NCBI GenBank assembly: GCA_027485365.1
Contig: JAIXRD010000132.1
Location: 1-5,283, forward strand
Direction of reading: 5' to 3'
Length of the DNA stretch: 5,283 nucleotides
Origin: Cryomorphaceae bacterium
Lineage (GTDB): Bacteria > Bacteroidota > Bacteroidia > Flavobacteriales_D > Crocinitomicaceae
The notes under the pieces were generated by a model. That model made no database searches. It saw only the letters and a program-made list of their open reading frames with translations, and was not told where the DNA came from. Numbering within the stretch: position 1 is the first letter of the stretch; each line of letters starts with the position of its first letter. Shown in pieces: positions 1-5,283 of this stretch. The position numbers were made by a program, and so were the translations under genes.

Positions 1-259
1 CCTAAGCCTCTGTTTTGTCGGTGATCTTTCAGCTTCCTCCAAAACAACGACGCCCAGTTCGGCTTGGAAACCGGAGCATCCAAGTGCCAAATAATTTTTT
101 GCCTTTGGTGCATGTTTAAAACATAATACTTGGGGTTCCTAAAAAAGCGGATAGAATGTTAATTCGATACCTCGCTGTTAATTAAACGATTTAAAATCCT
201 TAAATTTATATTGTTTTTAACGGCTTGCTACTCGTTGACAACCATCATAAATTAATACC
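1..259. other. Left-edge region without a convincing gene; leader of the RCC1 gene
   Basis: Positions 1-120 are visibly more GC-rich than 121-259. Two minus-strand frames are open to the left edge. One runs from a stop at 159-161 with an ATG at 113-111, giving MHQRQKIIWHLDAP and onward. The other starts after a stop near 140 and reads KHAPKAKNYLALGCSGF and onward. Neither resembles a protein family I can name. The second reminds me of translations of a recurrent flavobacterial sequence, but this is memory and unverified. An imperfect hairpin exists here (CTTGGA 63-68 with TCCAAG 79-84). Positions 121-259 are AT-rich and must hold the promoter of the RCC1 gene. No clear Bacteroidota promoter (TTTG about 19 bases before TAnnTTTG) could be fixed. 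Confidence 0.35.
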
Positions 260-1684
260 ATGAGAAAATTTTACTTAATAATTCAGTTACTAATTGCTGT
301 TGTTTTTATTCAAACAGCTCAGGCACAAGATTCTTGGCTAAAGGTAGAAGCAGGCACAGAATTTTCTGTAGCCTTAAAATCAGACAGCACCCTTTGGAGT
401 TGGGGAAGGAACAGTAATGGTCAATTAGGCTTGGGGAACACCGTAAACAGAATGGTTCCATTTCAAATTGGTGTAGATTCCGATTGGAAACAGGTATCAG
501 CAGGGGCTGCTCATACGCTGGCGGTTAAAAATGATGGAACTTTATGGGCTTGGGGAAGTAATGGTGTTGGACAATTAGGAATCGGAAATTTGACTCAAAA
601 AACTTTGCCAAATCAAGTTGGCAATGAATCAAACTGGAAAGAAGTTCATGCCGGGCAAGGGCATTCTATTGGCATCAAAGAAGACAGTACTATTTGGGCT
701 TGGGGCTTCAATACATATGGTCAATTGGGGATAGGAAACACTATCAACCAAAGTTCTCCCGTTCAAATTGGAAACCTTCATGATTGGCTTACAGCATCTT
801 GTGGAGGGGGTCATACCTTAGCCTTAAAAGCAGACAGTACCCTTTGGGCGTTTGGATATAATGGTACCGGCCCACTTGGTGATAGCACAACGATTCAAAG
901 CAATGTACCCATTCAAATTGGGCCAAGTCATCAATGGACTTCCATTTCGGCAGGTTTTGAATTTTCTTTAGCAAGAAAAGCAGATGGAACCATTTGGTCT
1001 TGGGGTTTCAATGCTAATGGTCAGCTTGGCATTGGCAACACAACGACAAGTTTATATCCTGTACAAATTGGTGTCAACAATAATTGGGCGTTAATCGAAG
1101 CAGGATCAAGCTTTGGATTTGCAATTAACACAAATGGTGAATTATTTGGATGGGGTTTCAATGCGAATGGGCAACTTGGAATTGGAACCACGAATGATGA
1201 ATATTATCCGATTCAAGAAGTTGGATTAGGAACCAATTGGAACTATATTTCAGGTGCCGCAGGTGCTGTAAATGCAGGATCCGTTTTTGGGACGCATAGT
1301 CTTAGTTTACAAGGGTCAAATTTTTCTATATGCGCTACGGGCTCAAATTACGTGGGTCAATTAGGCGACAATACTACTACTCAAAGTAACTTTTTTAACT
1401 GTTCAACAGGAGATTTGAATGTTGGACTTGTAGAAATGGATAAATCAGACTTTTTCACAGCAATGCCGAATCCGTCAAATGGATTGTTCACCATTAATAC
1501 CGAAACCTTAAATTCATCAAGACACCTTTGTAACGTATTGGATGCAACTGGAAAAGAAGTTTATCGAAATTCCTTTAACACTGAAATTTTCCAGATTGAT
1601 TTACAAGACTTAAGTTCAGGGGTTTATATAATAATTCTCGAAAATGAAGCCTTATCGGTAAAAAAACGAGTGGTTATTGAGTAG
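260..1684 (+). CDS. Secreted RCC1-repeat beta-propeller protein with T9SS type A sorting domain
   Basis: This 474-residue protein starts at an ATG followed by a clear signal peptide: K3, a hydrophobic core at 5-17, and likely cleavage after AQA at residue 22. Seven RCC1-type repeats follow. Repeat-opening Trp residues lie at 26, 76, 126, 176, 226, 276 and 327, so the period is exactly 50 residues until the last step. Each repeat has an aGxxHxLAlkxDgTlWxWG half and a GQLGxGNT half ending in PxQIG. Seven repeats make one complete RCC1-like propeller. The fourth (176-225) is degenerate, with F198 for Trp and GPLGDS for GQLGIG. The seventh lacks the WxWG motif. The C-terminus (about 396-474) is a type A sorting domain: PNPSNG at 403-408, GKEVY at 431-435, SSGVY at 452-456 and a KKRVVIE end. 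The inferred fate is Sec export, then T9SS export to the surface or medium. Ligand and function are unknown; eukaryotic RCC1 exchange activity should not be inferred. The leader before the ATG is A/T-rich, as is usual in this phylum. Confidence 0.92.
   Translation: MRKFYLIIQLLIAVVFIQTAQAQDSWLKVEAGTEFSVALKSDSTLWSWGRNSNGQLGLGNTVNRMVPFQIGVDSDWKQVSAGAAHTLAVKNDGTLWAWGSNGVGQLGIGNLTQKTLPNQVGNESNWKEVHAGQGHSIGIKEDSTIWAWGFNTYGQLGIGNTINQSSPVQIGNLHDWLTASCGGGHTLALKADSTLWAFGYNGTGPLGDSTTIQSNVPIQIGPSHQWTSISAGFEFSLARKADGTIWSWGFNANGQLGIGNTTTSLYPVQIGVNNNWALIEAGSSFGFAINTNGELFGWGFNANGQLGIGTTNDEYYPIQEVGLGTNWNYISGAAGAVNAGSVFGTHSLSLQGSNFSICATGSNYVGQLGDNTTTQSNFFNCSTGDLNVGLVEMDKSDFFTAMPNPSNGLFTINTETLNSSRHLCNVLDATGKEVYRNSFNTEIFQIDLQDLSSGVYIIILENEALSVKKRVVIE
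335..1399 (+). repeat. Seven in-frame RCC1 repeat units, about 150 bp each
   Basis: The coding sequence contains tandem units of 150 bp, starting at the Trp codons at 335, 485, 635, 785, 935 and 1085. The last unit starts at 1238 after a 153-bp step. Conservation is visible in the DNA around the GQLGIGN segment: AATGGTCA at 417-424 and again at 1016-1023, with the related ATATGGTCAATTGGG at 716-730. Units five and six are the closest pair, sharing GGGGTTTCAATGC at 1001-1013 and 1151-1163. This fits growth of the propeller by internal duplication, with later divergence mostly at third codon positions. Confidence 0.85.
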
Positions 1685-1817
1685 TGCCTACGCAAATCCA
1701 GTTTATGAGCTGAAATATAAAACGCAAAATTATGCCATTAGAAAGTGCTGTATATTTTATTAGGGCAAGGGCTGGGAATCAAGTTTATCAATCCAGGGTC
1801 GTCATTGCTAAAACGCT

Positions 1818-2945
1818 ATGAAAAATCCACAAGGTTCTAGAATTGTCAACCTTGACCTCATCCGGTTTGTTGCTGCACTGATGATTATTTTCCTTCATGC
1901 CTATGAAGCATGGGTGGGTTGGTTCGGACAGGTGGGTTTATTGAGTAATGGCACATTTAAAACACTTTCCTACTCGGGAACTTGGATAGACCAATTCATT
2001 CGGAACTTAGGCCATGGTGTCGATGTGTTTTTCTTGATCAGTGGATTTTTAATCACGTATTTATTATTAGAAGAAAAGAAAGCAATCGGCAAGATTTCCA
2101 TTTGGAAATTTATGGTTCGGCGTTCCTTGCGAATTTGGCCCTTGTATTTTTTAATCATCGCGATCGGTCCTGTTTTGGTTTCGTGGCTGCAAGAAACCTC
2201 ACCAAATTACACTTGGAATCTACTTTTCATTGGAAACTTCGATGTAATTTTTACCGAAAAATGGCTGTACCCCTTTGCCCATTTATGGTCTATTTGTATA
2301 GAGGAGCATTTTTATTTGGTTTGGCCTTTCATCATTGCTTGGGTTCCCACCAAACGTTTAATGTCCGTTTTCATGGGAATTATAATTTTTAGCATAGGTT
2401 TTAGAATGTATGCTTGGTCTAATTTCGACCACGGATGGTACTATGTTTTTACCCATACCTTGAGCCGAATGGATGTTTTGGTTATAGGTGCCATCGGGGG
2501 CTATTACCATTCCATTTCTCCCATTCAGATCCATTTATCCCGCATGCAGCGCTACCTGATTTTCGGTTTGTTAATCAGCGTATTGAGCTTGGAACCCATT
2601 ACCCAATGGGATACTTTGATAATGGTTGGTTTTAAGAAATATATCTACGTGGCGCTAACAGCCATACTTCTGCTTGATTTTTTATTTAATCCGTCGTTTA
2701 AACACGTGTTAAAGCCAACAAGCTTCGTCCATTACCTTGGTAAGGTCTCTTATGGCATTTATATGTTTGGAAATGTCCTTCTGCTGGTTATAATTAAAAA
2801 AATCTTGCTAAAATTTGGTATAACTAATCTTTGGATTTTCATGGGGATTGTACTGTTTTTATCCATCCTTGTTCCCATCCTGAGTTATGAATTTTTCGAA
2901 AAACCCTTTTTGAAATTGAGCGCAAGGTTTCGGGTGATAAAATAA
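1818..2945 (+). CDS. Acyltransferase-3 family integral membrane acyltransferase
   Basis: This 375-residue polytopic membrane protein belongs to the acyltransferase-3 (OafA/YrhL-like) family. Members move acyl groups, often acetyl, onto cell-surface glycans or other extracytoplasmic acceptors. Family landmarks occur in order: LDLIRFVAAL with D13 and R16, then H27 in the first helix; GVDVFFLISGFLIT at 67-80; RRSLRIWPLYF at 101-111; HLWSICIEEHFYLVWP at 155-170; THTLSRMDVLVIG at 212-224; GKVSYGIYMF at 308-317; and FFEKPFLKL at 359-367 near the end. Length is normal for the minimal family with no extra SGNH domain. One oddity is that the SYGIY motif is followed by FGN, where relatives often have His after the tyrosine segment. 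The ATG fits the motif start, since the LDxIR motif usually begins 10-15 residues in. The gene lies 133 bases after the RCC1 gene on the same strand, with no glycan-synthesis genes nearby, so the acceptor cannot be guessed. Confidence 0.93.
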   Translation: MKNPQGSRIVNLDLIRFVAALMIIFLHAYEAWVGWFGQVGLLSNGTFKTLSYSGTWIDQFIRNLGHGVDVFFLISGFLITYLLLEEKKAIGKISIWKFMVRRSLRIWPLYFLIIAIGPVLVSWLQETSPNYTWNLLFIGNFDVIFTEKWLYPFAHLWSICIEEHFYLVWPFIIAWVPTKRLMSVFMGIIIFSIGFRMYAWSNFDHGWYYVFTHTLSRMDVLVIGAIGGYYHSISPIQIHLSRMQRYLIFGLLISVLSLEPITQWDTLIMVGFKKYIYVALTAILLLDFLFNPSFKHVLKPTSFVHYLGKVSYGIYMFGNVLLLVIIKKILLKFGITNLWIFMGIVLFLSILVPILSYEFFEKPFLKLSARFRVIK

Positions 2946-2974
2946 AATTGGATGAATTGCACTTAGTTTAGCAT

Positions 2975-3121
2975 ATGAGAACAAATTTAACGATCATTCT
3001 ACTCTTGCCTTTTTTGGCATTTACACAATCCATTCTTACAATCACGGATTCATTGAGCCGAACTCCACTCGAACACGTGGCTATCTACAATTCAAATCAA
3101 GAATTGATCAATTTTTTCTAA
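2975..3121 (+). pseudogene. Truncated 5' end of a secreted carboxypeptidase-regulatory-like (possibly TonB-receptor-type) gene
   Basis: A 48-codon ORF begins 29 bases after the acyltransferase stop and ends at TAA 3119-3121. Residues 1-18 (MRTNLTIILLLPFLAFTQ) look like a signal peptide with a hydrophobic core, ending in FTQ as Bacteroidota signals often do. The next segment, LTITDSLSRTPLEHVAIYN, resembles the first two strands of the carboxypeptidase-regulatory-like domain. That domain begins many TonB-dependent receptors and outer-membrane proteins, in the form of a strand, 'D', 'PL..V.IY'. The frame then stops, and everything to the right is the intact minus-strand exported-protein gene, overlapping by 14 bases. 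A single frameshift therefore cannot restore the missing part, and I infer that the gene lost its body by rearrangement. The alternative is a genuine small exported peptide, which I think less likely because the fold is cut mid-domain. Confidence 0.55.
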
Positions 3122-4388
3122 CCATCATTGTACCCGTTTGGAATTCTGTTTGCCAATTTAAAAAATACAAACCTTGTGGTATAACATCGTAATTCAATAC
3201 TTCTTCCCCAAATTCAAGTTTCTGTGAATCTATCTCTTTTCCATCTAGTGTAAATAACTGAGTAGATATTGGCACATCGTCTGTGCGGTGAATTAATAGA
3301 TTATGCTCAAAAGGATTAGGATAGCAAGATACATTAAAGGAAGGATCAATTTCCGGTGCCCCGAGCCATGGAGGATTCACCCCTTGTTGAAACATAAAAT
3401 ACCTGGAAACAGCATCACAGATGAACATGAGCCAAATGTTGTTATAGGGGTCAACTTCGAGTTCTACATTTAAGGTGCTGTTCGCACAGCCAGCGTAAGT
3501 TGCAAGTAAATCAACGAGGTTGGTGGTTTGTTCCCAAGTCTGAGTGCTTCGGTTATATTTAGAAATGTATTTGGGTGTATGAAGCGAATTAAAACAATCT
3601 GTATTTCCAAAAAGGACCCACAGGTTGCCGTCCAAATCAAAACAAAGTTTTCTTGGATGGCCATCTGGCATTTGTAAAGAATTAGAAGTAGAAATACTAT
3701 CAATTTCAAATGTGCCGTGCCCCACGCCAATGTGATCTATTTTGGTATAAAACAGGGTGTCTGTACCAGGTAATAGCTTGGCATCTAAAATCTTGTGATT
3801 GCTAGGCATGGTGTTGTCAATCGCGGGACTAGCACCGGCTGGCAGATCGACATGAGAAACAGACCCCCAATAAAAGGAATAACTTGCATTTTCACCAACT
3901 AATAAATTACTATGTGATTCTGGATAGGTGTTGATAAGCTGATCCTGAAAGTAAACCAGGGTATACGTACCAAATGGATCCAAGGTGCCCATATACAACG
4001 TATCATTGCGAACAACCATATTTCCAATGCTGTTCATTTGATGCTCACCAGGTAAATCAATCGTTTGAAAGGTGTTGCCATCGAATTTGTAAAAGAATGG
4101 CGTCCCACCGTTATACGAGTACATAGCCGAGCTGGTAAAAACAGGTCTTCTATACGTCCACGAGAAATCAACAAAATTGAATAATGGTACCACGGCAGGG
4201 GTATAATGGGTAAATACCCCATCATCAAAATGTATAGGGTAACTTGTTTTTAGCCAGAAGCTTGAGTCAAATGGATTGATGGATAAGAACACAGAATTTT
4301 GTCCCATATTCACCTCTTGCCAAGATTGGGCATTTATATTTTTAAACGATGATATGAAGAGTAAAAATACGATTAAAGCTTTATCCAT
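3108..4388 (-). CDS. Secreted protein of unknown function with T9SS type A sorting domain
   Basis: This 426-residue protein has a signal peptide (K3, core 5-15, likely cleavage after INA at residue 20). The middle is beta-rich and without a family I can name. Two stretches, DLDGNLWVLF (251-260) and VDPYNNIWLMF (312-322), resemble strands of two-component-regulator-type propeller repeats ('D.dGnlWv.'), so a beta-propeller is likely but not proven. The C-terminal part (about 348-426) is a type A sorting domain: YPNPF at 356-360, LDGKEI at 381-386, QGLYFLNW at 405-412 and an MMVRKN end. It should pass the inner membrane by Sec and the outer membrane by T9SS. The start overlaps the end of the upstream sorting-domain remnant by 16 bases, as in a translationally coupled pair, and AAGAA just before the ATG may help initiation. 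Its stop lies inside the 3' end of the convergent truncated ORF, so the last codons may derive from a junction. Confidence 0.88.
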   Translation of the reverse strand: MDKALIVFLLFISSFKNINAQSWQEVNMGQNSVFLSINPFDSSFWLKTSYPIHFDDGVFTHYTPAVVPLFNFVDFSWTYRRPVFTSSAMYSYNGGTPFFYKFDGNTFQTIDLPGEHQMNSIGNMVVRNDTLYMGTLDPFGTYTLVYFQDQLINTYPESHSNLLVGENASYSFYWGSVSHVDLPAGASPAIDNTMPSNHKILDAKLLPGTDTLFYTKIDHIGVGHGTFEIDSISTSNSLQMPDGHPRKLCFDLDGNLWVLFGNTDCFNSLHTPKYISKYNRSTQTWEQTTNLVDLLATYAGCANSTLNVELEVDPYNNIWLMFICDAVSRYFMFQQGVNPPWLGAPEIDPSFNVSCYPNPFEHNLLIHRTDDVPISTQLFTLDGKEIDSQKLEFGEEVLNYDVIPQGLYFLNWQTEFQTGTMMVRKN

Positions 4389-4570
4389 TTCTTAACAATT
4401 TTGAAATTCTCTGTTCTATATTCAACTAAATAAATCCCTTGTAACATACCGGAACAATCAAATGAAAATGTTTTTAGCCCATATACTTCTTTGCAATAAT
4501 GAACTTGGCTATTCAAATCAAAAATAAAAATAATCCCTAAAGATGTTTCATCTAAGCCGTGATTCACCAC
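4373..4570 (-). pseudogene. Orphan C-terminal T9SS sorting-domain fragment
   Basis: The frame is open from about 4582 and can start at GTG 4570-4568 or 4567-4565, giving about 65 residues. Most of it matches the second half of a type A sorting domain: LGIIFIFDLNSQ, then MLQGIYLVEY, then a KIVKKWIKL end. The expected PNP segment and any passenger domain are missing, and no signal peptide is present. A stop (TGA at 4585-4583) closes the frame just upstream. I read this as the 3' remnant of a lost exported-protein gene that once preceded the 4388-3108 gene, because the two overlap by 16 bases in the manner of an intact operon. The first residues (VVNHGLDETS) are not sorting-domain-like. They share a 15-bp identical stretch with mtnA codons for VNHG, so the breakpoint may lie around 4545-4570. 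Expression as a small protein is possible but a function is unlikely. Confidence 0.6.
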
Positions 4571-4616
4571 TTTGCATATTGTTCATGTTTAGGGATTACG
4601 ACAACCTAAACGCATG
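4531..4616. repeat. Inverted-repeat cluster at the end of the orphan sorting-domain fragment
   Basis: TAATCCCTAAAGATG (4531-4545) is the inverted complement of 4584-4598 with one mismatch in 15, leaving a 38-base loop. The right arm also forms a local hairpin: GTTTAGG (4587-4593) pairs with CCTAAAC (4605-4611) across 11 bases, with CATG on both outer sides. The loop of the larger structure contains AAGCCGTGATTCACC (4554-4568), which is present identically in mtnA at 4979-4993. The two arms therefore offer mutually exclusive pairings. No terminator-like T run follows on either strand. Role unknown; remnant of a recombination event or of a small mobile element are options. Confidence 0.5.
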
Positions 4617-4641
4617 TCATGGGGGAGAGGGGTAGTTATAG

Positions 4642-4747
4642 GGTGCGCCCTTCGACAGGCTCAGGGACCGCACCTGTCCTAATTATACTCTGCTAAAGCG
4701 TACCCTGAGTAGTTCTCCGCCATGGCGGAAACGTATCGAAGGGTGCG
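4642..4747. repeat. Paired, inversely oriented REP-like hairpins (BIME-like)
   Basis: Two GC-rich hairpins lie in AT-rich DNA. The left one (4642-4674) pairs GGTGCG with CGCACC and CCCT with AGGG, with a two-base AC bulge and an 11-base loop. The right one (4699-4747) pairs CGTACCCT with AGGGTGCG (one G-T pair) and encloses a second stem built on the 14-bp palindrome TCCGCCATGGCGGA (4716-4729), flanked by GTT and AAC. Read on opposite strands, the two are the same unit. The left reads GCGCCCTTCGA, CAGG, CTCAGGG, ACCGC; the right, on the minus strand, reads GCACCCTTCGA, 26 bases with the palindrome, CTCAGGG, TACGC. This architecture matches REP pairs (BIMEs), which are usually dispersed in intergenic DNA and mobilised by RAYT transposases. 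No RAYT gene is in the window. Confidence 0.7.
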
Positions 4748-4803
4748 GAAAAAAAGTAGAGAAATATAAAAACATCGTGATGTATTTTAGTCACCCTCCT
4801 TTA

Positions 4804-4821
4804 TCCTCCCTCGAGGGAGGA
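4804..4821. repeat. 18-bp perfect palindrome; possible part of the mtnA terminator
   Basis: TCCTCCCTCGAGGGAGGA is a perfect palindrome 51 bases downstream of the mtnA stop. It could form a strong 7-bp or longer stem in RNA of either strand. No T run directly follows on the minus strand, so it is not a canonical intrinsic terminator by itself. The small hairpin plus T-rich run about 20 bases further downstream (4783-4772, then T-rich) may complete the function. A dispersed palindromic repeat is an equal possibility. Confidence 0.4.
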
Positions 4822-4872
4822 AGAAAACAATAGAACTAGGGTGTAAATGTAAATTAATCTAAGTATTCGAAC

Positions 4873-5283
4873 CTATTTCTCCAAATCCCTAAACATGGCC
4901 AATATCGCCGCTTCATTGGGGGCACAAATGCCACGTTCGGTAATTAATCCAGTCACTAAGCGCGCTGGGGTTACGTCAAAGCCGTGATTCACCGCTTGCG
5001 TGGTTTCCGGGCAAATCAATACAGGTTCAATGGCACCTGCGGCACTTTTTCCAATCACATAACGCACCTCGTCTTGGTTTCGTTCCTCAATTGGTATTTC
5101 TTTAAGTCCATCCCGCACCGATAAATCCAAGGTGGTTGAAGGGAGTGCTACATAAAATGGAATCTTGTTGTCGAATGCCGCCAAGGCCTTCAGGTAGGTG
5201 CCAATTTTGTTGGCTACATCCCCATGGCGTGTGGTACGGTCGGTACCAACAATGACCATATCCACCATGCCGTGCTGCATCAA
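4873..5283 (-). CDS. mtnA: S-methyl-5-thioribose-1-phosphate isomerase, C-terminal part
   Basis: The visible 137 codons are the C-terminal portion of a protein that continues past the right edge; the first in-window codon (TTG) is an internal Leu in the family alignment. MtnA is a cytosolic enzyme that converts 5-methylthioribose-1-phosphate to 5-methylthioribulose-1-phosphate in methionine salvage. In the fragment, VIVGTDR (10-16) contains the catalytic Asp15 of the GxDR motif, corresponding by my recollection to Asp240 of the Bacillus subtilis enzyme. NKIGTY (25-30) carries the phosphate/substrate-binding Asn-Lys pair exactly ten residues later, as in that enzyme. PFYVALPSTTLD, IPIEERNQDEV, FDVTPARLVTGLITERG and the short tail after it are all family-typical. 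The catalytic Cys lies outside the window. The GTDRTT form resembles the alphaproteobacterial-type variant more than the usual GADRI form. The protein ends normally (DLEK). It is separated from the next gene by a 302-base structured spacer, so it is probably the last gene of its transcript. Confidence 0.95.
   Translation of the reverse strand: MMQHGMVDMVIVGTDRTTRHGDVANKIGTYLKALAAFDNKIPFYVALPSTTLDLSVRDGLKEIPIEERNQDEVRYVIGKSAAGAIEPVLICPETTQAVNHGFDVTPARLVTGLITERGICAPNEAAILAMFRDLEK

Larger units (their letters stand above)
4571..4872. other. Non-coding, structure-rich spacer
   Basis: No frame in this 302-base stretch shows protein-like sequence. It holds the right part of the inverted-repeat cluster, a G-rich stretch at 4620-4632, the paired REP-like hairpins (4642-4747), an A run (4749-4755), a small hairpin ACATC-GT-GATGT at 4772-4783 and the 18-bp palindrome at 4804-4821. 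On the minus strand the small hairpin is followed by a T-rich run (TTTTATATTT), so it could act as a weak terminator for mtnA. Confidence 0.6.

Noticed and set aside
235..240. TTGACA, a sigma-70-like -35 box before the RCC1 gene
   Set aside because: A -10 box at proper spacing would fall on the ATG itself, and Bacteroidota use a different promoter consensus.
335..1399. CRISPR-like periodic repeats
   Set aside because: The 150-bp period is in frame and encodes RCC1 blades; there are no short identical repeats with unique spacers.
260..1684. RCC1 repeats taken as evidence of a nucleotide exchange factor or an effector
   Set aside because: The fold is widespread in secreted bacterial proteins; no partner or catalytic feature supports that role, and the sorting domain points to export by T9SS.
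1982..2392. 136-residue plus-strand ORF
   Set aside because: It lies wholly inside the acyltransferase gene in another frame, and its translation has no signal or domain; the acyltransferase motifs are unmistakable.
3470..3730. 86-residue minus-strand ORF
   Set aside because: Out-of-frame shadow of the exported-protein gene, with no independent support.
4636..4760. Intrinsic terminator for the minus-strand genes
   Set aside because: The A run at 4749-4755 puts the minus-strand T run before the hairpins, not after, and there is no T run following on the plus strand.

Overview
The window most likely comes from the chromosome of a Bacteroidota bacterium, probably a flavobacterium-like lineage. 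Two proteins, and the tail of a third, end in the type IX secretion (T9SS) type A sorting domain, which is typical of that phylum. The intergenic DNA is AT-rich and the start codons lack strong Shine-Dalgarno sequences. No rRNA, tRNA, CRISPR array, transposase or phage gene is visible.

Layout, left to right. Positions 1-259 hold no convincing gene: a more GC-rich block (1-120) with open but unassignable frames on the minus strand, then AT-rich leader DNA. Next on the plus strand is a secreted RCC1-type beta-propeller protein with a T9SS sorting domain (260-1684). It is followed by a membrane acyltransferase of the acyltransferase-3 family (1818-2945). Only 29 bases later comes a 48-residue plus-strand ORF (2975-3121). 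It looks like the amputated 5' end of a secreted protein: a signal peptide plus the first strands of a carboxypeptidase-regulatory-like domain.

This stub runs tail to tail into a complete minus-strand T9SS-exported protein (4388-3108). The start of that gene overlaps the end of an orphan sorting-domain tail (4570-4373), the 3' remnant of another exported-protein gene. The block 3108-4570 is therefore bounded by a broken gene on each side, which suggests past rearrangement.

Positions 4571-4872 are non-coding and rich in structure. They contain an inverted-repeat cluster, two inversely oriented copies of a REP-like unit (one with an extra palindrome in its loop) and an 18-bp perfect palindrome. 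At the right edge is the C-terminal part of mtnA on the minus strand (4873-5283, continuing outside), the methylthioribose-1-phosphate isomerase of methionine salvage.

The genes do not form an obvious pathway. The RCC1 and minus-strand exported proteins would both leave the cell through T9SS, the acyltransferase acts in the inner membrane, and mtnA is housekeeping metabolism. I see no clear new multi-gene system. The parts most worth a second look are the broken-gene junctions and the repeat-rich spacer, which shares short sequences with mtnA.
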